Below are positions 34,117 to 43,564 of a stretch of 64,000 bases of DNA, in pieces; within the stretch, counting starts at the first letter, position 1, and each line of letters starts with the position of its first letter. The notes beneath the pieces are model-generated. The model was not told the origin of the DNA, did not search any database, and saw nothing but the letters and a program-made list of their open reading frames with translations. The position numbers were made by a program, and so were the translations under genes. This DNA comes from Rhodoblastus acidophilus (GTDB lineage Bacteria; Pseudomonadota; Alphaproteobacteria; Rhizobiales; Beijerinckiaceae): assembly GCF_900187365.1 (NCBI RefSeq), contig NZ_FYDG01000002.1, forward strand, positions 62,001-126,000. The letters run 5' to 3'.

Positions 34117-35337
34117 TCAATCCTTGTTCAGCACCTTCGGCACCGCGTTCGGCCGCAGCCGGAAGGCGTCGGGCATGCCCGAACCCAGCAGCGGGCGCAG
34201 GTAGAGCCGGAACGCGTCGGTCACGTCATTGCCGGCCTCGTTCAGGAAGGCGTCGTCCATCACGCGGGTCTTGCCGGCCACCGCCCGCAGCGGCGCCAGT
34301 TCGTAGTCCACCGAATAGAAGCCGGTGCGCTTGATGGTGACGGAACCGTTGGTCTCGCCCCAGAACGCGTATTGCACGGCCTTTTCGCCGACCTCGCGCG
34401 CCTCGCGCTGGTCCACGTCGGAGACGCAGCCGATGAACGAGCGTTGCAGATAGCCGAACGTGTCGCCGCGCACGCGCTTGATGCCGAGCTTGTTCTTGAC
34501 TTCCTCGCACAGCAGGTCGGCCAGCGCGCCGGTGCCGGACAGCTGCACGTTGCCATGCGCGTCATGCTCGACCTGGCTGGCCAGCTTGGTGATGATCGGC
34601 GCGCCGGAGGCGTCGTGAATGCCTTCGGACACCGCGACCACGCAACGGCCGAGCCGGTCATAGGTCGACTTGACGTCCTTGAGGAACTGATCGACGTCGA
34701 AGGTGCGCTCCGGCACATAAATCAGGTGCGGGCCGTCGTCGGGGAATTTCTTGCCCAGCGCCGAGGCGGCGGTCAGGAAGCCGGCGTGGCGGCCCATCAC
34801 CACCGCGACATAGACGCCCGGCAGCGCGGCATTGTCCAGATTGGCGCCGGCGAAGGCCTGCGCGACGAAACGCGCCGCCGAGGGGAAGCCCGGCGTGTGG
34901 TCGTTGTGGACGAGGTCGTTGTCGATGGTTTTGGGGATGTGCAGGCAGCGCAGCGGATAATTGGCCTTTTCGGCCTCTTCCGCCACAATGCGCACGGTGT
35001 CGGAGGAATCGTTGCCGCCGACATAGAAAAAGGCCCCGATCTCATGCGCGCGCAAGACTTCGAAGATTTCGTGGCAATATTTGGCGTCGGGCTTGTCGCG
35101 GGTCGAACCGAGCGCCGAGGACGGGGTGCGGGCGACCATTTCCAGATTGTGGCTGGTCTCCTGGGTGAGGTCGAGCAGTTCCTCGTTGACGATGCCGCGC
35201 ACGCCGTGATGGGCGCCGTAAACCTTCGCCACCTGCGGGAACTTGCGCGCTTCGAGCACGACGCCCGCCAGCGACTGGTTGATGACGGCCGTCGGGCCGC
35301 CCCCCTGGGCCACGAGAATCTTGGTCGGCGTCGTCAT
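34117..35337 (-). CDS. pfp: Pyrophosphate-type 6-phosphofructokinase
   Basis: 406 residues of the PFK family, phosphorylating fructose 6-phosphate. The phosphoryl-donor signature is GGNDSSDT with an Asp (D110) where ATP enzymes have Gly, and PKTIDNDL has Lys (K136) where ATP enzymes have Gly; both indicate PPi rather than ATP as donor, which makes the reaction reversible. PPi-PFK is typical of methanotrophs and other methylotrophs. GGAGG lies before ATG 35337; the longer frame to 35409 is not supported. A strong terminator follows. Divergent from the kinase gene. Confidence 0.92.
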   Translation of the reverse strand: MTTPTKILVAQGGGPTAVINQSLAGVVLEARKFPQVAKVYGAHHGVRGIVNEELLDLTQETSHNLEMVARTPSSALGSTRDKPDAKYCHEIFEVLRAHEIGAFFYVGGNDSSDTVRIVAEEAEKANYPLRCLHIPKTIDNDLVHNDHTPGFPSAARFVAQAFAGANLDNAALPGVYVAVVMGRHAGFLTAASALGKKFPDDGPHLIYVPERTFDVDQFLKDVKSTYDRLGRCVVAVSEGIHDASGAPIITKLASQVEHDAHGNVQLSGTGALADLLCEEVKNKLGIKRVRGDTFGYLQRSFIGCVSDVDQREAREVGEKAVQYAFWGETNGSVTIKRTGFYSVDYELAPLRAVAGKTRVMDDAFLNEAGNDVTDAFRLYLRPLLGSGMPDAFRLRPNAVPKVLNKD

Positions 35338-35447
35338 AATTTCCTCCGCGCATGTTAGATGCGCCGTTCTAGCCCAAGTTTGAGCGGAAATCAGCGGCCC
35401 CAACGTCATTTTTGCATTTAAGTTGATCGCGCCGGAGCGCCAGACTC

Positions 35448-36863
35448 ATGACCGACTCCCCCCTGCAACCCGGCGACGCGCTCGACGGCTTTCATTTGGT
35501 CGAGCGCCTGCATGTCGGCGGCATGGCGGAGATCTGGAAGGCGACGCGCGAGGACATGTCGCCGCCGGTCGCGCTCAAGGCGCCGGTCGGGCGCGACGAG
35601 GCCAGCGCCCTCGTCGGCTTCGAGATGGAGCAGATGATCCTCCCGCTGCTGCGCGGCCCCCACGCGCCGCGCTTCATCGCTTCCGGCGATTTCAGCCGGC
35701 GGCCCTATCTCGCCATGGAGCTGGTCGAGGGCGACAGCCTGCTGCGCCGCGTCGGCGCGCGGCCATTGCCGATCGAGGAAATTCTGGCCGTCGGGCGCGG
35801 CCTCGCCCAGGCGCTCGCGGCGCTCCACGCCCAGAACGTGCTGCATCTCGACGTCAAACCGTCCAACGTCATCCGCCGCCCCGACGGCGTTTACACGCTG
35901 ATCGACTTCGGCCTGTCGCGGCACGAGCATCTGCCGGACCTGCTCGCCGAGGAATTCCGCGTGCCATTGGGCACATCGCCCTATCTCGCGCCCGAGCAAA
36001 TCCTGCGCGACCGCAGCGATCCCCGCAGCGACATTTTCGCCGTGGGCGTCCTGCTCTACTTTCTGCTCACCGGCGCGCGGCCGTTCGGCATCCCCCACAG
36101 CCGCAGGGGGCTGACGCGGCGGCTGTGGCGCGATCCCCCGCCGCCGCGCGCCCTGCGGCCGGACTGCCCGCCCTGGCTGCAGGAGACCGTCCTGCATTGC
36201 CTGGAGCCGGACGCCGCCAAGCGCGTCGCCTCGGCGGCGCAACTGGCGCTGGCCCTGGCCGCCCCCGAGCAGATCGCGCTGACCGCGCGCGCCGACAAGC
36301 GCAAGGCCGATTCATGGCTTAAGGTGCGGCGGCGCTGGTGGGCGCTGAAACTCGCCCCGACGCGTTTTCCGCAAAGCCTGGCGACGCGGCGGGCCAGCGC
36401 GCCCATCGTGATGGCGGCGGTGGATTTTTCGGCGGGGCTCGCCGCGACCGATCTGCTGCGCGGCCACGCCGGGCGGCTGATGCGCGCCACGCCCGAAGCG
36501 CGGCTCGCCTGCGTCACGGCGATCCCCCGGCGCCCCTCCGGCGAAGCGAGTGACGGAACCCACCGGCGGCGGCTGGTCGAACTGCGCCGCTGGACCGAGA
36601 GCCTCGCCCTGCCGCAGGCGCGCGCCACGGTCCATGTGCTGGAGACCGACCGCCCGGCCGACGCCTTGCTGGATTTCGCGCGCGAAAACCATGTCGATCA
36701 CATTCTGCTGCTCGCGCGCGCGCCTCTGCCGGGCGGTTCCGGCCTCGGGCCGGTCGCCGAGCGAATCGCCGCGCGCGCCCCCTGCGCCGTCACTTTGCTG
36801 CGGCCGCCCCCGCCCGGAGCCGCGACAGATGCGACCGAGCCGGGCGAAGGGCTTGGAATTTGA
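35448..36863 (+). CDS. Ser/Thr protein kinase fused to a UspA-like domain
   Basis: 471 residues: a Hanks-type kinase (about 12-275) and a universal-stress-protein-like domain (about 315-460). The kinase keeps K44 (VALKAP), the catalytic loop H133-L-D135-V-K137-x2-N140, D153-F-G and APE at 181-183; the HRD arginine is Leu and the glycine loop is reduced to HVGGMAEIW. The C-terminal domain has MAAVDFSAG at its first strand and GPVAERIAARAPCAVTLL at its end, as in UspA. There is no membrane segment. It is a stand-alone soluble kinase with a possible nucleotide sensor; substrates are unknown. Confidence 0.85.
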   Translation: MTDSPLQPGDALDGFHLVERLHVGGMAEIWKATREDMSPPVALKAPVGRDEASALVGFEMEQMILPLLRGPHAPRFIASGDFSRRPYLAMELVEGDSLLRRVGARPLPIEEILAVGRGLAQALAALHAQNVLHLDVKPSNVIRRPDGVYTLIDFGLSRHEHLPDLLAEEFRVPLGTSPYLAPEQILRDRSDPRSDIFAVGVLLYFLLTGARPFGIPHSRRGLTRRLWRDPPPPRALRPDCPPWLQETVLHCLEPDAAKRVASAAQLALALAAPEQIALTARADKRKADSWLKVRRRWWALKLAPTRFPQSLATRRASAPIVMAAVDFSAGLAATDLLRGHAGRLMRATPEARLACVTAIPRRPSGEASDGTHRRRLVELRRWTESLALPQARATVHVLETDRPADALLDFARENHVDHILLLARAPLPGGSGLGPVAERIAARAPCAVTLLRPPPPGAATDATEPGEGLGI

Positions 36864-36920
36864 TTGAAGCCGGACCGCGACGGCATTACATGGGTTGAGC
36901 AATTCAGGGAGACTGGGGCG

Positions 36921-37145
36921 ATGAATCGGCTGGACCGCCGCCCGCCGCCGAATGGCGCGGCGGATGTGGATTATCTCGACGGCGAATTTCGCGTGCGGAA
37001 GCCGGGCGCTTTCGTGGTCTGCGCCGCAACCGGCGCGCAGATCCCGCTCGACCGTCTGACCTATTGGAACGTCGATCGCCAGGAGGCTTACGCCAGCCCG
37101 GACGCCAAGATCCTGCGCATGAAACAGCTCGGCCAGATCAAGTAA
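36921..37145 (+). CDS. DUF2093 protein
   Basis: 74 residues of a small alphaproteobacterial family, recognisable from YLDGEFRVRKPGAFVVCAATGAQIPLD-type content and RLTYWNVDRQEAY. Unknown role, cytoplasmic. A longer in-frame start (TTG 36864) exists; the ATG at 36921 gives the usual family length. Lies 57 bases after the kinase gene. Confidence 0.8.
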   Translation: MNRLDRRPPPNGAADVDYLDGEFRVRKPGAFVVCAATGAQIPLDRLTYWNVDRQEAYASPDAKILRMKQLGQIK

Positions 37146-37159
37146 GCGAGCACCCTTAG

Positions 37160-37180
37160 CCGCCGGGCGACGCCCGGCGG
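37160..37180 (+). terminator. Hairpin after DUF2093 gene
   Basis: Nine-base GC stem (37160-37168 with 37172-37180), three-base loop, no T-run; located 14 bases past the stop and before the convergent TPR gene. Confidence 0.45.
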
Positions 37181-37226
37181 GGCTCATGAACTAATTCTTA
37201 TAAAATTCGATCCCGCCCGCGAAGGC

Positions 37227-38063
37227 TCAGCCGCCGACGCGGCTGGCCCCCTGGCGCGCCAACGGCTGGTCGCCGTTCAGCGACAGCGCGCGGCGGTAGT
37301 TTTCCGACGCCAGCCGACGGTCGCCCTTCTTTTCATAGGCGAGGCCGAGCAGCGCCCAGGCTTCCGCATTGCGATTGTCGACGTTGAGGGCGGCGTTGAA
37401 GTCTTCGATCGCCTTGTCCGCCTTGCCCAGCGCCAGCTGGCTTTGGCCGCGGGCCTGATAGGGCGCGGCGGCGAAGGGATCGCGGTCGATGGCGTTGTCG
37501 AAATCCTTCACGGCGCGGGCGTTGTCGCCATTCTTCTGATAAATCAGGCCGCGCGCATGAAACGCCTGGGCGTTTTCCGGATTAAGCCGAATCGCCTGGT
37601 CTAGGTCGCGCAGGGCGTCGTCGAGCCGCCCCTGGGCGCGCAGCACATTGGCGCGGCCAAGATAGGCCGGGGCGTGATTCGGGTTGGATTCGATGGCGTG
37701 GGAGAAGTCGGTCAGCGCCGCCTCATTGGCTCCGGTCTGGCGCTCGGCCAAGGCCCGGTTGGTGTAGGCGGCGGCGTGGCGCGGATCGAGCTTGATGGCC
37801 TGGCTGAAATCCCCGATGGCGCGTGCGTACTGGCCGATTTTCGCCAGGGCGACGCCGCGCGTGTTGTAGGCCTCGGGATCGCTGGGGTGATTCGCCACCA
37901 CCGCGTCGAGCGATTCGATATTGGCCTCCACCGCCTTGGGATCGGCCTTGGACATTTCCGCATAAGCGGGAGCCCGCGTCGACACTCCGCTCATCGACTC
38001 GCAACCGGCGAGCGGCGCGGTCAATACCGCGAGCGCGATCAAAGGAGAACCAAATCGGGCCAT
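37227..38063 (-). CDS. TPR-repeat lipoprotein
   Basis: 278 residues: a signal peptide with lipobox LAGC (Cys at about 21) followed by six or so tetratricopeptide repeats (for instance AYNTRGVALAKIGQYARAIGDFSQAI, read as one 34-residue unit in several copies). TPR lipoproteins form protein-binding scaffolds in the envelope, in alphaproteobacteria often linked to the Tol-Pal or pilus systems. The start at ATG 38063 is preferred to a TTG three codons upstream. It neighbours rpsU without functional link. Confidence 0.85.
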   Translation of the reverse strand: MARFGSPLIALAVLTAPLAGCESMSGVSTRAPAYAEMSKADPKAVEANIESLDAVVANHPSDPEAYNTRGVALAKIGQYARAIGDFSQAIKLDPRHAAAYTNRALAERQTGANEAALTDFSHAIESNPNHAPAYLGRANVLRAQGRLDDALRDLDQAIRLNPENAQAFHARGLIYQKNGDNARAVKDFDNAIDRDPFAAAPYQARGQSQLALGKADKAIEDFNAALNVDNRNAEAWALLGLAYEKKGDRRLASENYRRALSLNGDQPLARQGASRVGG

Positions 38064-38147
38064 TTTGTGCAATCCGCATGGAAATTCGCCAAGCGCGACC
38101 GCATAAGTCGAGATTGCGGCGGAAACGCGGCGACAAGAGGCAAAAGC

Positions 38148-38177
38148 AAAAACGCCCGCAGCCGGAGGGCGCGGGCG
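38148..38177 (-). terminator. Rho-independent terminator of rpsU
   Basis: On the minus strand a seven-base GC stem (38177-38171 with 38159-38153), 11-base loop and five T. It lies 26 bases downstream of the rpsU stop. Confidence 0.8.
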
Positions 38178-38202
38178 CCTGACTGACGACGAACCCGCCG
38201 TC

Positions 38203-38436
38203 TCAGCGGGCAGCCGGCTTTGCCTTGACCGGGAGCAGACCTTCGCGCTGCAGCTTCTTGCGGGCCAGCTTGCGGGCGCGGCGAACGGCCTCTGCCTGCT
38301 CGCGGGCGCGCTTCTCGGACGGCTTTTCGTAATGGCCGCGCAGCTTCATTTCGCGAAAAATACCTTCGCGCTGCATCTTTTTCTTGAGCGCCTTCAGCGC
38401 TTGATCGACATTGTTGTCGCGAACCAGAACCTGCAC
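38203..38436 (-). CDS. rpsU: 30S ribosomal protein S21
   Basis: 77 residues; the family start [20 protein letters not shown] is exact, and the basic C-terminus ([15 protein letters not shown]) fits. It begins at GTG 38436 with AGGATGACG upstream; the open frame continues to 38637 but only the S21 part is conserved. An intrinsic terminator follows. Part of the small-subunit platform, acting in translation initiation. Confidence 0.95.
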   Translation of the reverse strand: MQVLVRDNNVDQALKALKKKMQREGIFREMKLRGHYEKPSEKRAREQAEAVRRARKLARKKLQREGLLPVKAKPAAR

Positions 38437-38593
38437 GCCGTCATCCTGTATAAAGAGGCCTCCGCCGCAGCGTATAAACGCCTGGGCCCGAAAGCCGGAT
38501 TGTGAAAGCAAATTCGGACGCTTGCGGAGCGCCGTACCGTTGGCGGTTCCGATAACAGAAAGCCGCACGGCTGTCCAGCGCGTTTGCAGAGGT

Positions 38594-40054
38594 TCAGGCG
38601 GGCGACAGCGTCGGCGGGCCGTCGGGCGCCGCCTCATCCGGGGGCGTGCGGTGGAACACCGCCTCCTGGATTTTCACCAGCCCGGCCTCCAGGGCGAGAC
38701 GCAGCCTCTGCGTGTCGCCCATCGGCGCCAATAGCCGCCAATGCGCCGGCCGGGCGGCCGGGTCGCGAATCGCGACGGGCGCGCCATCGGCGGCCAGTCC
38801 CGCCGGCGGGCGCCGGTCCTCGAACGACAACAGCAACTCCACGGCCTGCGCCCGGGCGCCGCGCGGCGCGACGATCTCCAGCTCTCGCGCCTCGGCCAAC
38901 GCATTGGCGCCCCAGGCCTCGACGCGCCCCCACCCCTGGCCGAGCGCCAGCCCGAGATGCGGTTCGGACCGGGTCGAGCACAGCACGGCGCCCCTGCGAA
39001 ACGCCCGATAGGCGTCCAGACCGTCGTCGCCGGACAAAGCCTGGATCTTGACCAGATCGGTGCTCGGCGGCCGCAACGTCTCGGTCACGCCGAGGTCGGC
39101 GGCGATGCCCTCGACGATCAGGCGGGCGGCCTGGCGACTCTGGGCCAGCGCCTCATAAGAAATCAAACGCAGCCGCACGCCCCGGTTGCGCGCCAGTTCG
39201 ATGAAATCCGCCTCCTGCCGCAGCAGCCAACGCTCTTTTTCGAACAGATCGGCGACGGAGGCGCGGAAGTCGCGCAACCGGGCGGCGGCGGAGTCGAGAT
39301 CGGCCGCATAGACATGATAAAGCGACAGGCTGTTGGCGCGCACGTTCGACAGCGCCTGCGCCGCCTTGTCGCCGCGCACCAGCAAATAACAGGGCTTGTC
39401 GCGGATTTCGGAAAAATACGCTTCGTCATGTTCGGGCAGCAGCGCGAACAGGTCGTTGATGATCGTCTTGGCGCCGAAAACGCCATTGCCGCTTTGGCTG
39501 TAGCCGTGCAGCAGGTCGAACAGGGCGGGCAGGCCGAGACCGGAGGCGGCGAGATAGGGCTTCAGCCAGTCCTTGATGAATTCGCCGGGCGTCCCGAGCG
39601 CGCCGGACGAGGATAACAGCGCGCTGAGATAGGTGCTGCCGGACCGGGGCGTGCTGAACAGGTAATAGCGCCGGCGCGACAGCGGGGCGGGCCGCTCGGC
39701 CGGCAGCCGGTCGCCGTGGCTGAGAAACAGGGCGAGCCCGTCGGCGCCAAGGCGCGGCGGCGGCGGGGCGCCGGCCCGGCGCGGCGCGGATTCGTTGAGC
39801 GGGAAACAATCGAGCGTCACGCAGGCGCCGGGCGCCAGACGCGCCGCCTCGATGGGCGACAGCGCATGCGGCAATGAGTCGCGGAGGAAGGCGTCGTCCT
39901 GCGGGCGGCAGGCGATTCGGATCGGCTGCCGGCTGGCGATGGCGTCGAGATGCGCCAACGCCCCGACCTCGCGCAAAATGTCGAGCGCGGCGCGCCAGTC
40001 GCCGCCCGCCTCGACGCCGGAGGATTGTGCTTCGGACTTCGCGCAAGAACTCAT
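38594..40054 (-). CDS. Stf0-type sulfotransferase with N- and C-terminal extensions
   Basis: 486 residues. The middle (about 145-365) is an Stf0-like sulfotransferase: the PAPS loop [17 protein letters not shown], the [12 protein letters not shown] segment, [10 protein letters not shown] and [18 protein letters not shown]. Stf0 proteins of about 250 residues sulfate trehalose or other glycans. Here about 140 residues precede and 110 follow the core; the tail has beta-rich character ([25 protein letters not shown]) and could be a carbohydrate-binding part. It follows rsmD by 15 bases, so shares its transcript. Substrate unknown. Confidence 0.78.
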   Translation of the reverse strand: MSSCAKSEAQSSGVEAGGDWRAALDILREVGALAHLDAIASRQPIRIACRPQDDAFLRDSLPHALSPIEAARLAPGACVTLDCFPLNESAPRRAGAPPPPRLGADGLALFLSHGDRLPAERPAPLSRRRYYLFSTPRSGSTYLSALLSSSGALGTPGEFIKDWLKPYLAASGLGLPALFDLLHGYSQSGNGVFGAKTIINDLFALLPEHDEAYFSEIRDKPCYLLVRGDKAAQALSNVRANSLSLYHVYAADLDSAAARLRDFRASVADLFEKERWLLRQEADFIELARNRGVRLRLISYEALAQSRQAARLIVEGIAADLGVTETLRPPSTDLVKIQALSGDDGLDAYRAFRRGAVLCSTRSEPHLGLALGQGWGRVEAWGANALAEARELEIVAPRGARAQAVELLLSFEDRRPPAGLAADGAPVAIRDPAARPAHWRLLAPMGDTQRLRLALEAGLVKIQEAVFHRTPPDEAAPDGPPTLSPA

Positions 40055-40069
40055 CGGCCGAACCGCAAT

Positions 40070-40648
40070 TCAAACCGGGATGATGGGTCCGCCGCCGCAA
40101 AAGCGCAAGACGATCAGCTCGGTCTCGGAATAATCCCTACGTTCAAGAACGTCATAGCCGGCGGCCGGCTCGAACATGGCGGCGACGGCCTCCTCCACCA
40201 CGACGAGCGCATCGGGCTTGAGCCAGCCGCCGCGCGCCAGCGCGGTCAGCGCCGGCTCGGCGAGGCCGCGATCGTAGGGCGGATCGAGAAAAGCGAGATC
40301 ATAGGCCGGGCCGGGCGGCGCCTCGCCCAGCCGGCGCGCGTCGCGGCGAAAAATCCGCGTGACGCCGCCGAGTCCCAGGGTCTCGACGTTTTCGCGAATC
40401 AGCGCGCGCGCCTGGGCGCCGTCGTCCACCAGCAGCGCGAAGGCCGCGCCGCGCGACACGGCCTCCAGCCCCAGCGCGCCCGTGCCGGCGAACAGGTCGA
40501 TCACCCGCGCGCCCGGAACGGGATCGCCGTACGAATGGGCGAGAATGTTGAACAGGCTCTCGCGCAGCCGGTCGGAGGTGGGACGAATCCCCTCCCCGCG
40601 CGGACCGTTCAGCGCGCGGCCCTTGAAGCGGCCGCCGACGATCCGCAT
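40070..40648 (-). CDS. rsmD: 16S rRNA (guanine966-N2)-methyltransferase
   Basis: 192 residues: MRIVGGRFKGR start, RPTSDRLRESLFNIL, SAM motif VIDLFAGTGALGLEA and catalytic DPPY (AFLDPPYD). It methylates G966 of 16S rRNA in the small subunit. Its ATG shares one base with the rluB stop (TGATG), so it is translationally coupled to rluB. Confidence 0.95.
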   Translation of the reverse strand: MRIVGGRFKGRALNGPRGEGIRPTSDRLRESLFNILAHSYGDPVPGARVIDLFAGTGALGLEAVSRGAAFALLVDDGAQARALIRENVETLGLGGVTRIFRRDARRLGEAPPGPAYDLAFLDPPYDRGLAEPALTALARGGWLKPDALVVVEEAVAAMFEPAAGYDVLERRDYSETELIVLRFCGGGPIIPV

Positions 40649-42300
40649 CAGCTCTTACGCGGCCCTTTGGGTCCGCCGCCGGGCCTGCCGGGCTTGCCCG
40701 GCGCGCCGCCCACAGGTTTTGGCCCACGGCGGAACGTCTTGGCCGCTCCGGCGTCGCCGCGCGGACCGCCGAATTTCTTGTCGCCGCCGCCCTCATTGCG
40801 CGGGCGGCTGAACTTGCGCTCGCCCGCCTCGCCGCGCGGCGCGCCAAAGCTTTTGCCCCGGTCCTCGCGCGAGCGGTCGTCGCGCGACTTGAAGTCCCGG
40901 CCGCCGCCGCCCTCGCCCCGCGGCCGGCTGAAGGGCCGCTCGCCGCCGCTCTCGCCACGCGAAGCGCCGAACGACCTGCCGCCGCGCTCCTCGCGCGGCT
41001 TGAAATCGCGGCCGCCCTCAGCGCGGGGACGGCTGAACTTGCGTTCGCCCGCCTCGCCGCGCGCGGAGAAATTTTTGCCCTCGGGCGCGGCCTGCATCTC
41101 GCGCTCGGCGCGGAAGCGACGGGCGTTGCGGTTGTCGGGCGCGAGGTCCGGCTTGCGCGCCACGCTGACGCGCTCGACCGTGACGGCGCGGCCGTTGCGG
41201 TCGGCGGTGGCGCCGGTCTCGACGCGGCGGCGCGGCCCCTTCACCGCCTTGGCGCGGTCGTCGCGCAACGCCGACACGTGTTTGCGCGGCCCGGCTTTTT
41301 CCGTCCCCGGCTTGCGCGCGTCCGCTCCCGCCTTCCGCACGCCCGCGCGCGGCTCATCCGGGGCGGCGCGATGCGGCCGCACCTTTTCGGCGGGGCGCGC
41401 CGGCCTCGGCCCCCGGGCGAACGGCTCGGGCTCGGGCTCGGGCGTCCGGTCGATCACCGGCCCCTCGAAATCGACATTGGCTTCCGCCGCCAGCTTTTCG
41501 CCGAGCTGGTCGGCGAGCACCCGCGTCTTGACCTCCTCGACCGTCCCCTCCGGCAATTCGCCGAGCTGGAACGGGCCGTAGGACAAGCGAATCAGCCGGT
41601 TCACCGCCAGCCCCAAATGTTCGAGCAGGCGCTTGACCTCGCGGTTCTTGCCTTCGCGCAGCCCCAGCGTGATCCAGACATTGGCGCCCTGCACGCGGTC
41701 GAGCCGAGCCTCGACGCCCGCATAATCGATTCCCTCGATGGTCACGCCGTTTTTCAGCGAATCGAGCCGGGTCTGATCGGTCTCGCCATTGGCGCGGGCG
41801 CGATAGCGGCGCAGCCAGCCGGTCGCCGGCAATTCCAAGACGCGGGCGAGGCCGCCGTCGTTGGTCAGCAGCAGCAAACCTTCGGTGTTGATGTCGAGCC
41901 GCCCCACCGACATCAGGCGCGGCAGGTCCGGATTGTGCTCGGCGATATAGTCGAACACGGTGGCGCGGCCCTCGGGATCGCGGTCGGTGGTGACGAGGCC
42001 GCGCGGCTTGTGGAACAGAAACAGCCGGGTGCGCTCGCGGGCCGCCAGCGGCTTGCCGTCCACCAGAACCGTGTCGGCTTCGGTGACGTTCAGCGCGGCG
42101 GTGTCCAGAACCTTGCCATTGACCGACACGCGGCCGGCGGCGATCCACTCCTCGGCGTCGCGGCGCGAGCACAGGCCGACGCGGGCCATCGCCTTGGCGA
42201 TGCGCTCGCCCTCAAAGGCCTTGGCCTCCAGCACTTTGCCGCGCGCAGGCGGGCGCTTCGCCGGCTTCTTGCCGAAATTCTTGTCTTTGTCGCTTGTCAT
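40648..42300 (-). CDS. rluB: 23S rRNA pseudouridine synthase RluB-type with long R/G-rich tail
   Basis: 550 residues from ATG 42300. An S4 RNA-binding domain (about 25-75: RIAKAMARVGLCSRRDAEEWI) precedes the RsuA/RluB catalytic domain, with the Asp in SVGRLDINTEGLLLLTND and GLREGKNREVKRL. The C-terminal 230 residues form a low-complexity basic tail with repeated GERKFSRPR and RDFK elements, likely disordered and RNA-binding. Such tails occur in alphaproteobacterial RluB but vary in length. Start and rsmD coupling support an rluB-rsmD-sulfotransferase operon. Confidence 0.93.
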   Translation of the reverse strand: MTSDKDKNFGKKPAKRPPARGKVLEAKAFEGERIAKAMARVGLCSRRDAEEWIAAGRVSVNGKVLDTAALNVTEADTVLVDGKPLAARERTRLFLFHKPRGLVTTDRDPEGRATVFDYIAEHNPDLPRLMSVGRLDINTEGLLLLTNDGGLARVLELPATGWLRRYRARANGETDQTRLDSLKNGVTIEGIDYAGVEARLDRVQGANVWITLGLREGKNREVKRLLEHLGLAVNRLIRLSYGPFQLGELPEGTVEEVKTRVLADQLGEKLAAEANVDFEGPVIDRTPEPEPEPFARGPRPARPAEKVRPHRAAPDEPRAGVRKAGADARKPGTEKAGPRKHVSALRDDRAKAVKGPRRRVETGATADRNGRAVTVERVSVARKPDLAPDNRNARRFRAEREMQAAPEGKNFSARGEAGERKFSRPRAEGGRDFKPREERGGRSFGASRGESGGERPFSRPRGEGGGGRDFKSRDDRSREDRGKSFGAPRGEAGERKFSRPRNEGGGDKKFGGPRGDAGAAKTFRRGPKPVGGAPGKPGRPGGGPKGPRKS

Positions 42301-42352
42301 TCCGCTCTGATAACAGAGGCGCGGATTTTTTCGAAGCGTTTTGCTCGGAGTT

Positions 42353-42778
42353 TCAGGGCGCGACCGACCAGAAATCTTGCGCCTCCGCAGGCATCCCCGC
42401 CAAGGCGGCGTCAAGCCGCGAATCGCCGAGGCAGGCGCGCAACGCCGCCGCGACCTCGGCGACCGCGCCGTCGGGGGAAAAATTGTGATCCTGGCGCAGG
42501 GCCCGAACGTCCCGCGTCCAATCCGCGCGCCCACCAAAGGCCGGACGCGGCGCGTCCATATCCCAATCCGCGACGAAAATGGCGCGCAGCACCGGCGGCA
42601 GCGCCCCGGCGAAGCGCAGGGCGTCGCGCGGCGGCAACCGCCGGCGAAAAGCCAGCAGCACGCCTTCGGCCGTGGTGAAGGCCTGGTTGCGCGTCGTCAA
42701 CCCGGTTCGCGCGACCACCTCGCCGAGAAACCGTTCGAAATCCTCGGAGGCGTGTTGATAGTCCATCGGAATGGGCAT
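42353..42778 (-). CDS. DUF2267 protein
   Basis: 141 residues resembling the DUF2267 family, a small helical cytoplasmic protein of unknown role, often near stress genes. Typical parts are ASEDFERFLGEVVARTGL, RNQAFTTAEGVLLAFRRRLPPRDALRFAGALPPVLRAIF (read as family pattern) and FSPDGAVAEVAAALRACL. ATG 42778 has GGAG six bases upstream; 42793 is an alternative. Divergent from tadA. Confidence 0.8.
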   Translation of the reverse strand: MPIPMDYQHASEDFERFLGEVVARTGLTTRNQAFTTAEGVLLAFRRRLPPRDALRFAGALPPVLRAIFVADWDMDAPRPAFGGRADWTRDVRALRQDHNFSPDGAVAEVAAALRACLGDSRLDAALAGMPAEAQDFWSVAP

Positions 42779-42903
42779 GCGCGGCTCCGCCATCCCGCGC
42801 AGCCTATCGGGCCGCGCCGCCCGCAACAACCCAACCTCTTGCGCGTCAGCCCGTTTTGCCGCGAAACTCGCCGCCCCCGCCCTGTCGAACCTGTGAGTGC
42901 GTC

Positions 42904-43362
42904 GTGTCGCAAACCGTCCGCCTGAACGCCGCCTGGGACCGCGCCTTTTCGGAAGCGCGCGCCGCCGCCGCGCGCGGCGAGGCCCCGATCGGCGCCTGCC
43001 TCGTCAAGGACGGCGAGATTGTGGCGAGCGCCGGCAACCGCACGCTGGAGGACCGCGACCCGACCGCCCATGCGGAAATGCTGGCGATCCGCGCCGCCGC
43101 GCGAAAACTGAACGACGAGCGCCTGACCGGCTGCGACCTCTATGTGACGCTGGAGCCCTGCGCCATGTGCGCCGGGGCGATTTCCCACGCGCGGCTGCGG
43201 CGGCTGTATTTCGCCGCCGACGACGCCAAGGGCGGCGCGGTGGAGAACGGCCCGCGCTTCTTCTCGCAACCGACCTGCCATCACCGTCCCGAAGTCTATG
43301 GCGGCATCCGCGCCAGCGAAGCCGCCGCGCTCCTGCGCGATTTCTTCCGGTCGAAACGCTGA
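42904..43362 (+). CDS. tadA: tRNA-specific adenosine deaminase
   Basis: Deaminates A34 to inosine in tRNA-Arg(ACG). 152 residues with the zinc deaminase signature HAEML (catalytic Glu) and PCAMCAG (zinc cysteines). GTG 42904 gives the normal length; the open frame extends upstream without homologous content. Divergent from the DUF2267 gene. Confidence 0.92.
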   Translation: MSQTVRLNAAWDRAFSEARAAAARGEAPIGACLVKDGEIVASAGNRTLEDRDPTAHAEMLAIRAAARKLNDERLTGCDLYVTLEPCAMCAGAISHARLRRLYFAADDAKGGAVENGPRFFSQPTCHHRPEVYGGIRASEAAALLRDFFRSKR

Positions 43363-43564
43363 TCAGGCCCAGCCGCGTTTAAAGCTCCAGACAAGCTCGG
43401 AACGCTAACCCGTTGGGGCGCGTGCGGCAGGCGCCGCTCCTGAATCGCAAACGCAATGTTCTTGTTTTTGATAATGCCAACACTCTTGCCGTGAAAGATT
43501 CGGGAATGCTGAATGTGGGCGTCTCCTTGCGTCGTCCTGTCCTTTTTCGTGAAGGACGAATCCC

